Notes: generated by a model not told the origin, from the letters alone. A stretch of 64,000 bases of DNA from Muricea muricata (GCA_963855995.1 OY979717.1:34854997-34918996), one strand, 5' to 3'. Shown: positions 53,716 through 64,000, numbered from the stretch's first letter. A program made the numbers and translations.

Positions 53716-53800
53716 AGTGAGCACCCTTGGTGCAGTGGGTAGAGGCGTTGTGCCACACGATCAAGCAGCGCTGGTTCGAGGACTCGTTGAGTCGCGTTTT
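53716..53800 (+). ncRNA. tRNA-like (SINE head-like) segment
   Basis: TTGGTGCAGTGGGTAGAGG resembles an RNA polymerase III A box, and GGTTCGAGGACTC 45 bp later resembles a B box. The arms pair poorly. It could be a SINE captured by the element. Confidence 0.35.
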
Positions 53801-54100
53801 TCTTTATGTTTTTTTTCACATGTTTTTTTTCACATTTTTCACAAGTTTTTCTCGTCCTTAAAATTTTTTCTCGTTCATAACATATTACTCATCCTTAAAC
53901 ACATTTAAAAAATATTTAAAACGGAAAAAGCCGTTGAAATAGTCGTTACTAGTCAATATGCAATTAGCCTGCGGGCAGGAGGTGCTCTGACGGATCTGAA
54001 ATAGCCCTGACCCACCTTACATGTTATTCCATGGTAATCACCATTGATAATGGTGTAGCCGCTGTACGAATTACGTCACAAGAGCGGCGCGTGTGCCGTC

Positions 54101-54319
54101 TACACAGCAAAAAACGCCCAACCTGTTCTGGCCTGATGAAAACAGCATTGATCAAGGTTGTCAACAATACTGAACAAGTTGATGAGCCTGAATTAGCCTG
54201 CAATCAGGTGTAACAATGTTGAACAATATTGTTGACAACCTTGAACAATGTGGGCAGCACAACATTGTTCAATGCTGTTTTCATCAGGCCAGAACAGGTT
54301 GTGCGTTTTTTGCTGTGTA
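54101..54319. mobile_element. 215-bp MITE with TA target duplication (Tc1/mariner-like)
   Basis: The element spans 54103-54317. The ends CACAGCAAAAAACGC are inverted at the right, with arms of about 48 bp. TA lies on each side. Unit A reads CCGTCTAGCAGC without it (about 21176). A second inner inverted pair (AAGGTTGTCAACAATA / TATTGTTGACAACCTT) makes nearly the whole element foldable. Confidence 0.85.
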
Positions 54320-54358
54320 GCAGCTGCCTCTTGTGATCGATACAATAACAAACAGTAA

Positions 54359-54810
54359 CATAGTAGCATTGAACTATAAGTAAACTGGAACGATAAGTCA
54401 GGGGGGAAAATTGAAGCCAATTTGATTCAGTTTTTCTGAGTTTTGAGTTGAAATACTAAACGTCACAAAATGGGTCGTATATCAAATGAAAGCTATTAAA
54501 AAGTTGTATTTGGTGTAAAAATTTTGAGGCTTTAGGTGAAAGACAAACGCCTTAAACTTTGAAGGGAAATTTGCCGTATTTTGCAAAATTGCCGTTGTTT
54601 TCGTATTTTTAAGGCATTCCTTTTTTGTATAAAGTCTTGAATTTTTTATATTAAATGTAACTTTTTAATAGCTTCAATTTGATGTACGGTCTGGTCTTTG
54701 GCGTTAAGTATTTCGTCTCAAAACTCAGAAAAACTAACTTGGCTTCAGCCATTAATTGAACTTTTGTATTGAGTTAGCGTTCCAGTTGTATTACAGTTCA
54801 CTGCATAGTA
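54359..54810. mobile_element. 436-bp MITE with 8-bp TSD (CATAGTAG), hAT-like
   Basis: The element spans 54367-54802, with CATAGTAG at both sides. The ends CATTGAACTATAAG and CAGTGAACTGTAAT (right end read inward) continue as imperfect inverted repeats to TGGAACG. Unit A has one CATAGTAG and no insert (about 21224). Confidence 0.8.
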
Positions 54811-54957
54811 GTTACCCGCTGACCGCGAAAAACATTATACGTACGTTAAAATGTGCAGTATCTAAAATTGTTCGTTACAAGATATTTATATTAAAACTTT
54901 TCCATTGCAGTTAACCTCCAGAGAGAAAAGACGAGAAGAGCAGCAGGAAAGGAAAAA

Positions 54958-55824
54958 ATGAATTTGGGATATTACGTAGCTCTTATTGCTTGCGTGTGTT
55001 TTGCTCCGCCAGTGCTGACATTCATTATTGGTGCCTTCTTTTGGTGGTGTTGTCATAAAGGGGAAAGTCTGATGCGCATTTTGATGAAAAGTATCATCGT
55101 TAGAAGAAATATCGACAGAAAGCCAGTATATCTTGTCTGTGATAGGAAACTTCCATCGTCAAGCAAAAAATTTTTCGTTATTTATTCGCTACTTATTCTT
55201 ACGATATGTATGCAGTGCTTTTTTATGCTCGCTTTTTTTGAGATTTCCTTCGAATGCAAGATCGATCCAGACTTGGATTGTTTTAAAGACAATGCCAAAC
55301 CGATCTTTAATGATATTGTAAACATTGAATCGGCCACTTTCGATCAGTCACCTGTCAACTGTTCGTCCATCTCGCCAAAGGAAAATGTTATTTGCTACCG
55401 TATCACTGCTTTTGATCCTGAGAAAGCATTCTTCAGTGCAGCGGCTTCATACTTGTTGTTTGAATTGACCAACGTTACTCTCATATTCATTGCACATGTC
55501 ATGCTCTTTCTGTCAGAGAAATGCAGAAGCATGTGCAAGGTTAAATTCATCATCGTTTTCGTTTTTGCCGCAGTCTTCGCGGGAATTTTTGTTGTAAGAT
55601 CACGTGTTGACGAGTTTCATTCAGCGACTCGAAAGCTCTCATACACGTTGCTAGTACAAGGCCTGCTCGTTTTGCTCTTCGTTTTTTTCTACATAGTTTT
55701 GATTCCTTGGGGAAGGTTTGAGAAAGAAAAATATTATGATGATGCTTCTTCGCCCGACAAATCTCGTTCACATCGAAGTTCGCACATTAACGAAATGCAT
55801 GAGCTAGACTTTAAACATGCATGA
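54958..55824 (+). CDS. Five-TM membrane protein, unknown family, copy 2
   Basis: 288 residues, paralogue of 23567-24430 with the same upstream splice acceptor (TTTCCATTGCAG) and the same five hydrophobic segments, four loop cysteines and NCSS site. Outside residues about 115-127 there are only about 16 amino-acid differences. Within that stretch (between the second and third loop cysteines) the sequence is PIFNDIVNIESAT here against VSFDLADIELVS in copy 1, including one codon gained. The frame is intact, so both copies are probably functional. No known family was recognised. Confidence 0.8.
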   Translation: MNLGYYVALIACVCFAPPVLTFIIGAFFWWCCHKGESLMRILMKSIIVRRNIDRKPVYLVCDRKLPSSSKKFFVIYSLLILTICMQCFFMLAFFEISFECKIDPDLDCFKDNAKPIFNDIVNIESATFDQSPVNCSSISPKENVICYRITAFDPEKAFFSAAASYLLFELTNVTLIFIAHVMLFLSEKCRSMCKVKFIIVFVFAAVFAGIFVVRSRVDEFHSATRKLSYTLLVQGLLVLLFVFFYIVLIPWGRFEKEKYYDDASSPDKSRSHRSSHINEMHELDFKHA

Positions 55825-55931
55825 TTCTTTACCACTGTAGCTGATGCGGACGCGATTCTAGAACCCGTACTATTAATCTTTAAACTCGTGTGTATGAAAA
55901 ATTGAACCTAATAATAGCATACACATACTAG

Positions 55932-56875
55932 AGTAAGTAATAGCTATATTTACTGTACTACTGATTTGAATACTGTGTGATGGTAGGGACCAGGGCCCTA
56001 TATAGCCGGTAAAACATTCTTGTATTAGCATAACCTTTAACGTTATGCATAATCATACATTTTTCAGTAACCTCACATAATGCATACTTTATAGATCGTA
56101 ATTCAGCCAGTACTAGGTATGCTGTAAGTTTCAGGTCACCCATGCATTTTTTACTGTTGCGAAAGGGAACTCAAAATCTAACTAATTAGGAAATTTTTTC
56201 ATATGGTATTTTCAAAATCAAATAATAATTCATACAGGGTATTTAGCAAATAATAAAAGTTTATTTTGTCACGAAATGCTCTTTGGATAACTTGGTACAA
56301 GCCCGTCAAACACAGCAAAACAATAGGTTTTTGTTACATGCGTAATTAAGATATTTGACGAAGACCACTAGTGATCTTCCTCCAGTATCTTAATTAGGTA
56401 TGTTCTAACATAGTTATAAGATACATCAAGTCTCCATCATCAACACTGTCAGAAGTATCAGCGGTGCTAGTGAAAACAACAATCTCTTAAAAGAAAATGT
56501 TTCATTGTAAGACTCAAACTTGACAGTAGGTGGAACAGATTTTAAACGCATCATAAATATATGTCACAAAAAGAAAAAAAAGAAAAAAGAAAAAAGCTAG
56601 CATGGTCAGCTGTGCTTGCCGCCTTGCCAATGGTTTGATCGTATAATTGTAATATTAATAGAAGCTTTGTGGGGAAGCTGCTGAGAATTATCATGGCCCC
56701 ATCCAGGTTTCCTGTCTTTCAGGTTTTTCCCGGCCTTCCTGATGATCCAGCTGTAGTATAACCAATGGCAATGCTCAAACAGCAGGTCTTACCATCGCCG
56801 GCTAAAGCTGTCCAATATACGATCACAGCTATTGTGGGAGTTGGGTTGTTTGTCTATGGGGAGTACACATTCTGT
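55932..56875 (+). other. 3' flank of copy 2, non-coding
   Basis: Nearly identical to 24538-25480, including the purine run (56570-56596). No gene. Confidence 0.4.
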
Positions 56876-56883
56876 GTATTTGT

Positions 56884-57265
56884 GGGGTTGAAGTGCTCCT
56901 ATTGATCACTTTCTGGCCATAGACTCACATATTTATTGTGAATATAATCCATGCACGTTCTAGGAAATGTCCAAGGGGATTGTAACACCTTGGACAGGTT
57001 AATGTTACGGAGGATTGTAACCCCTCTAACATTGGCTGATGGGGATTGTAACCCCAAGGCCTCCAGTCGCCTAGCGGGCAAATATACACCCGCTAGGTTA
57101 TACAGTCTAGCATGTTTATGAGTCTATGATAACACTAACAATGCTATGTAATTAATTTTTACTACTGGAGTACTTCACCCCCAACGACCCATTCTCCTAC
57201 ACAATTACTTGTTTGCCTTTTTTTGTTGTCGTAGCGGTCAAATCAAAAGCTTGCAATTGGATACA
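56884..57265 (+). repeat. Hairpin-chain repeat, copy 4
   Basis: Unit C counterpart of copy 3. One hairpin base pair is altered (GGGGATTGTAACACC) and the last hairpin is CCTAGCGGGCAAATAT..CCGCTAGG. Confidence 0.75.
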
Positions 57266-59228
57266 TTAATCATCCAAAAATTAGGCTATGTATATAAAGT
57301 CATATATGTGTTGGCAACTTATAGTATACTGTCAATTAACTATAATCCGCGCGAAAAGCTTTGTGGTGTAATATGAGACACTTGTTGTTAGTATTGCAAA
57401 TAAGTTGATTTATCAATGCGTACATACTTTCAAGTGTGTTTTAAGTTGCACTAGTAGCATTGAAAATTAAAAAATCTCTTCATCTTCATCCTGGATAATT
57501 TGGATTTTCTGTGGTGCAACGTAGTATTTAGCAACGTATTAACTTATTGTTAACATAAATTTTGCTCCCATTAAATAATTTTAAGGGCCATCTAATTGCT
57601 ATTTGATTAATTTTTGACGAATATTTTAGTATTTTTTTATTAAAACACAATTGTAAATGTGTTAATATTAATAGTTTTATTAAACGAACCGAAAGGAAGG
57701 AACACAGAAAATTACTTGCGCGAATTCAAGCCGCGTGAATTCAGTGGCGGATCTAGCGTAAGTCAAAATAAATTACCACAGCTCATTCTAGGATATATTT
57801 ACACTTTAAAAGACCTTCAAAGCAACTTCATTTGTTAGATTTTATTCTTTTGAAATTCATAACCTATGACATTGTTATAAAGTTATTCTGAATTTAAAAT
57901 TGAGCTGCTATAATTTATTTTGACTAACCCTGGATCCGCCACTGGCGTGAATAAGTCTTAACTTACATTAAATTGCGCGAATTCAAAACTGAGCAAGAAT
58001 CAGCACGATGCGAATTTTAATTTTAAACAACTCGAACTCGTGTTCCACTGGGATATCGGGCAAACCTTCGAATACAATGGACAAAAACACTTGTGATTTT
58101 ACCATATTTTCTCGCGTTCGGATATCCCGATGAAACACTCGCTCTCTCGTTGTCCACATATGACATCAAGGTGCTGTCGACATCTTGCTTGAGCCTTTTT
58201 TAAAAAGTAGCATTCCTACCCGAGATGCAGGTATGACACCCTACGCAAGGTTTACTATACTTTTCCCAAATTTAATCATGATCATATTTATAAAGGCTTT
58301 TTAGGGTGGTGCTACTATTTAACAAGTAGTCGCCGAATGATTACAAGCCTATATTTAAAAAAAACCCTGACGTTCACAAGATTTGTATTATATTGGTTAT
58401 TTGTATTATATTGGTTACTTGCCACGTGTTCTTCCTGCGACTTGTTTTCATACGTGGTAATAATTTGTCGTCTTGACAATTTTTTTTTGTTTAATTTAAT
58501 AATGTGTTGTTATTCATAAGTTTTAAATATAAATTAATTTCATCATTTAATTAATTACTTTCAAACGATTTCTTACCTTAAAATAATTTACCCAAGTTTG
58601 CTGCTGTAATTATTTGTACTTTTTAGCAATGGGAACTCCTTGATTTTTTTAATTTTGTCAAAATTATAAAAGACAATTTACACTGACGGCCATTTTGAAT
58701 TTTCCGTAATGAACCGGCTGGTCCATTACGGGAATGTGATCACAGGCCACCATTTCTCCGTAAATCAAGCTTGCTGTAAAATAATAACATAAAATGCACT
58801 TCTGCTGTGAATACAATTTAAATTTAGTTTAAAAAACTTATAAACAAAGCTTGTTTTTATAAAATACATAATAAATAAATATCAAAATTCTGTAAATTCA
58901 CAACAAAGATAATTTTAAATCGATTTTAATATTTTCTAGTTAATTCCAAAGGTCAGATGAAAGATTCAGGGTGTTGTTTTTGCTGTTTTTCGTAAGTTTT
59001 AAAACATCAAAAATATTTAAAGAATTAGTTTTCGACGATTTCTTGCCTTGAAATAGTTTATCAACAAAGTTTATTTTCCTTAATATTATTTCGTCAAAAC
59101 AACTTTCAAAACAACTTTCTTTGGGAGCCATTTTGAAAAAAGCAATAGTCACAGTTCAGTCAGAAGCAATCAAAATGCTTAAAAACAATAGCTGCTAAAG
59201 GCATTATACCAAAACGTAACAATACTAT
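57266..59228 (+). other. Unit C non-coding DNA
   Basis: Follows unit B 25868-27575 with small changes, apart from the MITE at 57741-57944. No gene seen. Confidence 0.4.
57733..57952. mobile_element. 204-bp MITE, CAGTGGCGGATC family, copy 1
   Basis: The element spans 57741-57944, flanked by GCGTGAAT (57733-57740 and 57945-57952). Ends are CAGTGGCGGATC and GGATCCGCCACTG. Unit B has the uninterrupted GCGTGAATAAG (about 26327). About 93% identical to the copy at 62407-62609. Confidence 0.88.
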
Positions 59229-59724
59229 TAATCCGGTCGCTTAGCGGCAAAAATTGGCAAGATCGCGACAAAGCTGACAAAGTCAGTATTCTCTTTCCCC
59301 GCGACTCCTCATGACAATTGAAATGTTTTTGGGGGTGTAATGAAGAAGTTCAAAAATTTATCACTCCCGGGGGGGGGGAGGGGTGAAAAAAGTACTTTTT
59401 TGAAATAGGTTGCGAACGTTTGTTCATGTCATACTTAATTATCGTATTATTTTAATAATAATGTGTTTGGTTTTTTTCTCAAAGACATGGACCTATAGGG
59501 CATATAAAATTTTCTCTTTGATGTTTTCAAATAAAATATTATTGACTGGCAGAGAAAAATTGCCAACCGTTAACGTGCCATCTCATTGTGGTAACACCCC
59601 CCTGACTTGAAAATTTTAGGCACCCCTTCTTAAATTCATTAGGATGCATAATTAATCAATTGTAGAAGGGGTGCCCAAGTTTGTCACCGCCAGTAACGAT
59701 TTTTACCATAAGCCACCAGACTAT
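59229..59724. mobile_element. Unit C-specific insertion of about 495 bp, class unknown
   Basis: Units A and B run straight through (AACAATACTATCCTGG in B). Here about 495 bp intervene, with ACTAT at both junctions. It contains a G-run (CCCGGGGGGGGGAGGGG, near 59370) and an inverted pair AGGCACCCCTTCT / AGAAGGGGTGCC (59620-59675). No TIR was found at the ends. Confidence 0.55.
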
Positions 59725-61502
59725 ATCCTGGTGTATCGTGTTAGAATTTGTTCAAGATCGTGATATTTGACCCAAAAATCCACAATTTTCGCACAATTCT
59801 CCCAATGAACAATCTGAGACCAGAGGTGAAGAGGTGCTGCCAAACGCAAACCTCCTAAGCGCAGGCTAAACTGCAACGAGACAGGAAACGCACTGGTCCA
59901 AGGTACCCTAATAATTGTATTAAGTAAAAATAAATGCATACTAGTACTATGTTGTTAAAATTCTGAAACCAGAACAACATCATGGGAAATTTAGTGTTCT
60001 TGTGATATTTTAAGGCAATTAATTTGGTCTAGTCTATATTCCATTTAAAAAATAATTGGATGAGCATGATTATAAGTAAATTTTATACAAAAATAGTAAA
60101 GTTCACATACATACAGTACATGCACGAATACTGACTGATGGCATTACAACAAGAAATGTGACTTTAAATTAAAAAGCATTGTTTTAAGTTTTAGAAACAT
60201 AGCTGCCAATTTAACATTATAAAATTTCAAGTGGATATATAGCCTGTATTTGATCGAAACACAGTGAAGAGGTCGAAGCAGGACTGTCGGCAAATTTATC
60301 CTGCATGTTCAAGCAAAAAATTTCATTCACAAATCCTTTAACTTGCAAAAAGATTCTTGGTCAACTACAACACTCACTGATCATGATAATCATAAACACA
60401 TTTTGAGGAAGTATTTGTTTAAATAAACTATATATTCCTGCAAATGTTTAAGCTTCTTACATATATTTTAAAAAATAATTCGAAAACATAGAATATCTAC
60501 GTTCGTTTGATTGATGTCGTATAAGTACATTAATTTTGATACAGACCAGTTATTTTTAGAATATAACTTAAGAGCTGTTAAGAATTACTTCCCGTTTAAA
60601 ATTTTGAACTTCCTGTTGCAAAATACGCGTTGATCCGTTCTGAGTATAATTAATTTGAAGACTTGCAAGACTAAGCAATGAAGTCTTGAAGACTAAGCAA
60701 TGTTTGTAAAATGTAAAATTTAGCATTAAAAATCAACAAAGGACGTATATTTCTTTTTTATGTTAAACACAAACAAACAGCCGGTCTCAGGGTGAAAGAT
60801 TTACTAGTATTCTAAAAAAATTTGAAATCATGGAAAAATATTTTCAAAGAATTATTTTTCGACAATTTCTTAACTTAAATTAGTTTAGCACCAAAAGTTT
60901 TGGCTATATTTGTATTTTCTGTCAATGTATTTTCCTTTTTCAGTTTCGTCAAAAGCATCAAAACAACTTTCGTTGGCAGCCATATTGAGAAAAAGCAATA
61001 GAGCAGTCACAGCAGTAACTAAATTTGCCTCACAGGTACTGCTGAGGGAGCTAATCAAATTAGAACTATAAACATTATTTGGCTAAAGAGATGTACTTAA
61101 AGTCTATCTATATAAACACGGAAATTGTTTTCTTAACAAAAAATAGTATCTGCCAGCAGCCGATATTTAAGAGACCAACCCACGCATAAAATAATTATAA
61201 TTATTATTTATTGAAAATATTTTAGGAGTTTTGATTGATTAAGCTAAGAGCTAAGGTGAAATCGTCATATCCGCTTGGTAGTTGCCCAAATTTGGGGTTG
61301 AAAATAACTCATTTCGTCGTATATTGGCTGACATTGTATTCTGACAATTGTTTTAAGAATATTTTCTTCGTAGTCTTATTGGCTTATTAAAGTTTCCGAA
61401 CAATTTCGTGCAGTTCCATTATTAGCAGCTTGTGCCTTCTTACTTAGAAAGCAAGCGTTTAAACTGAGCTCAAAATATTTTCGAAAAATAGTAAAACAAT
61501 TA

Positions 61503-61645
61503 TTGAATTCGGCCCTCGCAGGATATGAGGAATTATTAAGGCCTCGGTTTGTGTAATCTGCCTCAGCCTTCGGCTTCGACAGATAACACAAACTTATGCC
61601 TTAATAATTCCTCATATCCTACGCGACCTCATTCAATATTTTTTT
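61503..61645. repeat. Hairpin of the tandem unit, copy C
   Basis: The arm CGCAGGATATGAGGAATTA and following bases pair with TAATTCCTCATATCCTACG; the inner arm GTTTGTGTAATCTG pairs with CAGATAACACAAAC; the tip is GCCTTCGGC. The same structure is at 28605-28735 and 63674-63816. It explains the open frames called there (minus strand), which are unlikely to be genes. Confidence 0.75.
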
Positions 61646-62398
61646 AATAATTACGAGTGATTTTTATCATTCCTGGCGCAGCGTCACTCGCATATATTTG
61701 CGAGCAATAACGTTTGTGCTTCATTTCTTTAATGACTGACTGCGCTGCGCCGATCATTTTAGTTCGGTCTACGTTTTCACATTAATTTGGCAGCGAAACT
61801 TTCATCAAGGATTACACTACATGAAATATCCCTGGTTTAAACTGAGGTAAGTAATACCCAATAGTTATGTAACATTGGATAAGAATTTATTAATTGCTAC
61901 ATAAGGATGAAGCAGAAATCAGTGAGTGGGTAAAAGATATTATATATTGTAAACAAACAAGTACCACTGTAATCTGCTTGGTGTTGATGATCCTTGATTT
62001 TTTGGACTCTAAGCTCGTTGAATGTTCTATTGTTACCTTTGGTTTTAGGTGCATTTTCAATATTTAATTGGAAATTTTACTCGCACGTTATGCCTTTAGA
62101 ACTTAGGAAAGGAAGTCGTTAAATTTCTTCATGGTTTAGAAAGGGTTTCATTTTCTTGTATGTCAGTCAGGTCCCTAAACGAGGTGAATTAAATAGTCTA
62201 ACAACATATGTATATATGTTATCTTTAGTATTCGGTGTTTTCAATTCAAGTAAAGCAGTGTTGTTAAAATTACATGCTCATTAACATACGAGCCCCAACA
62301 GAGCTTCGATGTTCCCGTAGCTAAGGCATTTGGGAACTAGGCATTCACTCACGTGTTCTCCTCGACCCCAGCTACAATCCAACTTCCTGAAGTGAAAC

Positions 62399-62617
62399 AT
62401 GCGCTCCAGTGGCGGATCTAACGTAAGTCAAAATAAATTACCACAGCTCATTCTAGGATATATTTACATTTTGAAATACCTTCAAAGCAACTTCATTGGT
62501 TAGATTTTATTCTTTTGAAATTCATAACCTATGACATTGTTATAAAGTTATTTTGAATTTAAAATTGAGCTGCTATAATTTATTTTGACTTACCCTGGGT
62601 CCGCCACTGCTGCGCTC
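62399..62617. mobile_element. 203-bp MITE, CAGTGGCGGATC family, copy 2
   Basis: The element spans 62407-62609, with an 8-bp TSD ATGCGCTC / CTGCGCTC (one mismatch; unit B has CTGCGCTC). Same ends and interior as 57741-57944. Confidence 0.88.
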
Positions 62618-64000
62618 GAAACGACGAAATCCTGTTCGGATTGTTTAGGTGAGCTTACTGAATGATCCTATGGTTTTTTCTATCAATTCAGTCCCGAAAA
62701 GTTGAGATGTGGGCCTATATCTATAATAATATATCGGAAACATGGATGGCAGAAAACCACCAAAAGCATGGACTTGAGAATTCAATATAATTTGAAAGAA
62801 AATCCTTTGTGAATAATCTCGTCTATTAGAACTATTATAATGCATTTGGCTACCTTTCAAGAGAGCATCCACAAAGATCTAATTTCAAGATCTAATTGTT
62901 TCCTGCAATTATTCTTTCCTTGCATGCTATGAGCTGTATTTTAGCCACACGCTATATATTACATTTGATGTAAACGAATTTCGTAGAGAGAATACAAAAT
63001 TCATAGGATGATCAGTGCTCACCATTTGTTCTTTAGAAATTTAAGTTCCATATATAGTAGTTTATATAGCTATATGTCTTTTATATATTATGTTGATCAA
63101 TCAATAGGAACATGGCCATATGGGAACATCAAAACAACTTTCGTTGGCAGCCATATTGAGAAAAAGCAATAGAGCAGTCACAGCAGTAACTAAATTTGCC
63201 TCACAGGTACTGCTGAGGGAGCTAATCAAATTAGAACTATAAACATTATTTGGCTAAAGAGATGTACTTAAAGTCTATCTATATAAACACGGAAATTGTT
63301 TTCTTAACAAAAAATAGTATCTGCCAGCAGCCGATATTTAAGAGACCAGCCCACGCATAAAATAATTATAATTATTATTTATTGAAAATATTTTAGGAGT
63401 TTTGATTGATTAAGCTAAGAGCTAAGGTGAAATCGTCATATCCGCTTGGTAGTTGCCCAAATTTGGGGTTGAAAATAACTCATTTCGTCGTATATTGGCT
63501 GACATTGTATTCTGACAATTGTTTTAAGAATATTTTCTTCGTAGTCTTATTGGCTTATTAAAGTTTCCGAACAATTTCGTGCAGTTCCATTATTAGCAGC
63601 TTGTGCCTTCTTACTTAGAAAGCAAGCGTTTAAACTGAGCTCAAAATATTTTCGAAAAATAGTAAAACAATTATTGAATTCGGCCCTCGCAGGATATGAG
63701 GAATTATTAAGGCCTCGGTTTGTGTAATCTGCCTCAGCCTTCGGCTTCGACAGATAACACAAACTTATGCCTTAATAATTCCTCATATCCTACGCGACCT
63801 CATTCAATATTTTTTTAATAATTACGAGTGATTTTTATCATTCCTGGCGCAGCGTCACTCGCATATATTTGCGAGCAATAACGTTTGTGCTTCATTTCTT
63901 TAATGACTGACTGCGCTGCGCCGATCATTTTAGTTCGGTCTACGTTTTCACATTAATTTGGCAGCGAAACTTTCATCAAGGATTACACTACATGAAATAT

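Larger units (their letters stand above)
53605..54021. mobile_element. 401-bp hAT-type non-autonomous element with telomere-like and tRNA-like parts
   Basis: The element spans 53613-54013 and is flanked by ACCTTACA on both sides (53605-53612, 54014-54021). The terminal GGCTATTTCAGATCCGTCAG and following bases are inverted at the other end (27 bp perfect). Inside are four TTAGGG repeats (53661-53687) and a tRNA-like segment (53716-53800). It does not encode a protein. The sister site in unit A is empty (about 21090). Confidence 0.8.
23434..54831 (+). repeat. Tandem unit B, about 11 kb of host DNA plus nested insertions
   Basis: It starts at CATTATACGTACG, the same point at which unit C starts (54832). 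Removing the Polinton (14,450 bp), the 5.3-kb element and three small elements leaves about 11 kb. Order: membrane-protein gene, hairpin-chain repeat, non-coding block, Polinton, LINE relics, transposon cluster, then the next unit. Identity to unit C is very high over the first 7 kb. Confidence 0.85.
54832..63126 (+). repeat. Tandem unit C
   Basis: It starts at the same base as unit B (CATTATACGTACG) and follows it closely to 30110. It differs by two 203-204-bp MITEs, an insertion at 59229-59724, a small insert at about 59940-60010, and the presence of the block deleted from B. It ends in a 2,171-bp tandem duplication. Confidence 0.85.
60956..64000 (+). repeat. 2,171-bp tandem duplication at the window edge
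   Basis: The sequence from 60956 restarts at 63127 (CATCAAAACAACTTTCG at both). The second copy runs to the end of the window with only about one difference noticed in 870 bp. It includes the second copies of the unit hairpin (63674-63816). The junction follows GGCCATATGGGAA of unit C. The duplication is very recent, or a misassembly. Confidence 0.85.

Noticed and set aside
61376..63762. Repeated minus-strand 70-codon frames at 15229, 28476, 61376 and 63547
   Set aside because: They run through the conserved hairpin. Conservation comes from the unit duplication, and no start, splice or domain evidence exists.

Overview
The window is AT-rich metazoan nuclear DNA. It has spliced genes, a GPCR-like gene, long (AT)n tracts and a dense mix of DIRS-like, Penelope-like, LINE, Polinton and TIR transposons. 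This mix and the type of orphan GPCR suggest an early-branching animal, most likely an anthozoan cnidarian. That placement is an inference; no single gene proves the species.

Layout. 0-3 kb: remnant of a tyrosine-recombinase (DIRS-like) retrotransposon on the minus strand. 4.1-5.1 kb: one intact intronless 7TM receptor gene. 5.8-13 kb: LINE and Penelope-like remnants, tRNA-like foldbacks, hairpin-rich repeats and four long (AT)n blocks. From about 13 kb to the end the host DNA is a tandem array of a unit of roughly 11 kb without its insertions. Unit A (13.25-21.26 kb) has lost its gene. Unit B (23,434-54,831) and unit C (54,832 onward) each carry one intact copy of an unrecognised five-TM membrane protein gene. 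The array is riddled with insertions that can be read by comparing units, because the sister unit shows the empty site.

The centrepiece is a complete Maverick/Polinton element, 30,117-44,566 (14,450 bp), inside unit B. It has a perfect 6-bp target duplication (AGCGTT), long terminal inverted repeats, and two converging gene blocks that end at about 35.95-36.0 kb. The rightward block holds a triple GRF zinc-finger protein, a retroviral-type integrase with a chromodomain (frameshifted), a candidate minor capsid protein, a small basic virion-type protein, the double-jelly-roll major capsid protein and an adenovirus-type cysteine protease. The leftward block holds a nine-exon protein-primed DNA polymerase B with an N-terminal C2H2 zinc-finger module, a mini zinc-finger protein, the FtsK/HerA-type packaging ATPase and two unknown proteins. 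Each TIR carries an inward TATA promoter, an array of CCAAT/TGACG motifs (8 units left, 4 right) and a G-rich terminal array. The capsid genes are packed almost without gaps, like a bacterial operon. This is a virus-like replication, integration and packaging kit, apparently lightly decayed by two frameshifts.

A second sizeable transposon (48,296-53,574; 5.3 kb; 8-bp TSD GTCACATG; TIRs of about 130-140 bp) also sits in unit B, with three small non-autonomous elements beside it. One of these carries TTAGGG repeats and a tRNA-like segment. Unit C has two copies of a 203-bp MITE, a further insertion and a 2,171-bp tandem duplication at the window edge.

The two membrane-protein genes are about 94% identical in protein except for a patch of about 14 residues in the predicted extracellular loop, which is almost completely different. 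This is the most interesting host-gene signal in the window.
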